Both the position numbers and the translations under genes were made by a program. Below the pieces are notes generated by a model. It made no database searches. It was not told the DNA's origin and worked only from the letters and a program-made list of their open reading frames with translations. Positions 16,079 to 16,615 of a DNA stretch of 16,615 bases are shown piece by piece; position 1 is the first letter of the stretch; every line of letters begins with the position of its first letter. This stretch comes from an uncultured Paenibacillaceae bacterium (lineage in GTDB: Bacteria; Bacillota; Bacilli; Aneurinibacillales; Aneurinibacillaceae): positions 1-16,615 of the forward strand of contig CALNBV010000265.1 of the NCBI GenBank assembly GCA_937874515.1. The letters run 5' to 3'.

Positions 16079-16615
16079 AACCTCTATTAGATATAATTCA
16101 ATTAGAGAAAAAGTTTGGTGGTTTGTCCGCCATACATAATGTAAATCTCACCATTGAAAAAGGGTCCATTACTTCTGTCATTGGGCCGAATGGGGCGGGT
16201 AAAACCACACTTTTTAATATGATAAGCGGTTTTTATAAACCGGACAAGGGGAATATTTTATTTCAAGGAAAGCCCATTCACGGCTTATCTCCTGAACGTA
16301 TTTCCCGCAAAGGGATTGCCCGAACCTTTCAAAATATTCGTTTATTTAAAGAAATGACAGCCATGGAAAATGTGATGGTTGGCATGGAAAATCACTTGAA
16401 ATCTAATTTATTCGACATTTTGTTTGGATTAAAGAAAGTAAAAAAAGAAGAACAATTCATTCAACGAGAAGCCTATGGTTTGTTAAAGTATGCAGGCATT
16501 GGGGATATAGCCAATCAACCTGCCGATCATTTGAGTTATGGGGTACAACGCCGTTTAGAGATTGCCAGAGCTCTGGCAATGAAACCTGCTTTACTATTGT
16601 TAGATGAACCTGCAG
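16075..16615 (+). CDS. livG: Branched-chain amino acid ABC transporter ATP-binding protein LivG (3'-truncated)
   Basis: This is one of the two ATPases that drive the LivHM channel. The frame starts at TTG 16075, overlapping the livM stop as TTGA, and runs off the window after 180 codons; the family is usually about 255 aa. Walker A is GPNGAGKT (37-44). The Q-loop is at Q86 in RTFQNIRLF, an arrangement typical of LivG. The ABC signature is LSYGVQRRLEIARAL (153-167), and Walker B is LLLLDEP (173-179). LivG-type proteins normally have LSYGQQRR, so valine at residue 157 is a small departure. Missing downstream are the D-loop, the H-loop and presumably livF. No ATG gives a complete N-terminus. Confidence 0.93.
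   Translation, partial: MKPLLDIIQLEKKFGGLSAIHNVNLTIEKGSITSVIGPNGAGKTTLFNMISGFYKPDKGNILFQGKPIHGLSPERISRKGIARTFQNIRLFKEMTAMENVMVGMENHLKSNLFDILFGLKKVKKEEQFIQREAYGLLKYAGIGDIANQPADHLSYGVQRRLEIARALAMKPALLLLDEPA

Noticed and set aside
1..16615. A hidden mobile element, CRISPR array, toxin-antitoxin or defence system
   Set aside because: No direct repeats with spacers, no transposase or integrase motifs and no unexplained large frames were seen; nearly all sequence is accounted for by the pur and liv operons.

Overview
The window is ordinary core-metabolism DNA that looks like a low-to-moderate G+C Firmicute of the order Bacillales. This is suggested by the strong Shine-Dalgarno sites, the frequent GTG/TTG starts, the separate PurS/PurQ/PurL form of FGAM synthase, and the gene order purK-B-C-S-Q-L-F-M-N-H-D, which is that of the Bacillus subtilis pur operon. 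The proteins match the Bacillus families closely (as recalled, not searched), but I cannot name a genus.

Region 1 (1-11855, + strand) is the purine biosynthesis operon without its first gene. It opens inside purK and runs through purB, purC, purS, purQ, purL, purF, purM, purN, purH and purD. Together with PurE, which should lie just outside, these enzymes carry PRPP to IMP. Most junctions overlap by 1-20 nt or are separated by a few bases, so the genes form one translationally coupled transcript. The upstream promoter and leader, where a PurR box or guanine riboswitch would be expected, is not in the window. A strong intrinsic terminator at 12023-12056 ends the operon, about 170 nt after purD.

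Region 2 (11856-12546) is the junction between the operons. Two small minus-strand genes point back towards purD: a DUF2892-type small membrane protein (100 aa) and a 42-aa single-pass membrane protein that I do not recognise. The 42-aa gene lies antisense to the 3' untranslated part of the pur message. A good sigma-A-type promoter reads rightward into livK and a weaker candidate reads leftward. Two overlapping CodY-like boxes sit on the rightward -35.

Region 3 (12547-16615, + strand) is a high-affinity branched-chain amino acid ABC transporter operon: a lipoprotein binding protein (livK-like), two permeases (livH, livM), and the first 180 codons of the livG ATPase, cut by the window edge. 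A hairpin terminator between the binding protein and the permeases probably makes binding protein more abundant than permease. A livF ATPase would be expected next.

I found no mobile element, CRISPR array, tRNA, rRNA or clearly novel system. The points most worth a second look are the unrecognised 42-aa membrane protein, the candidate CodY control of the liv operon, and several start codons that differ from the longest open frame.
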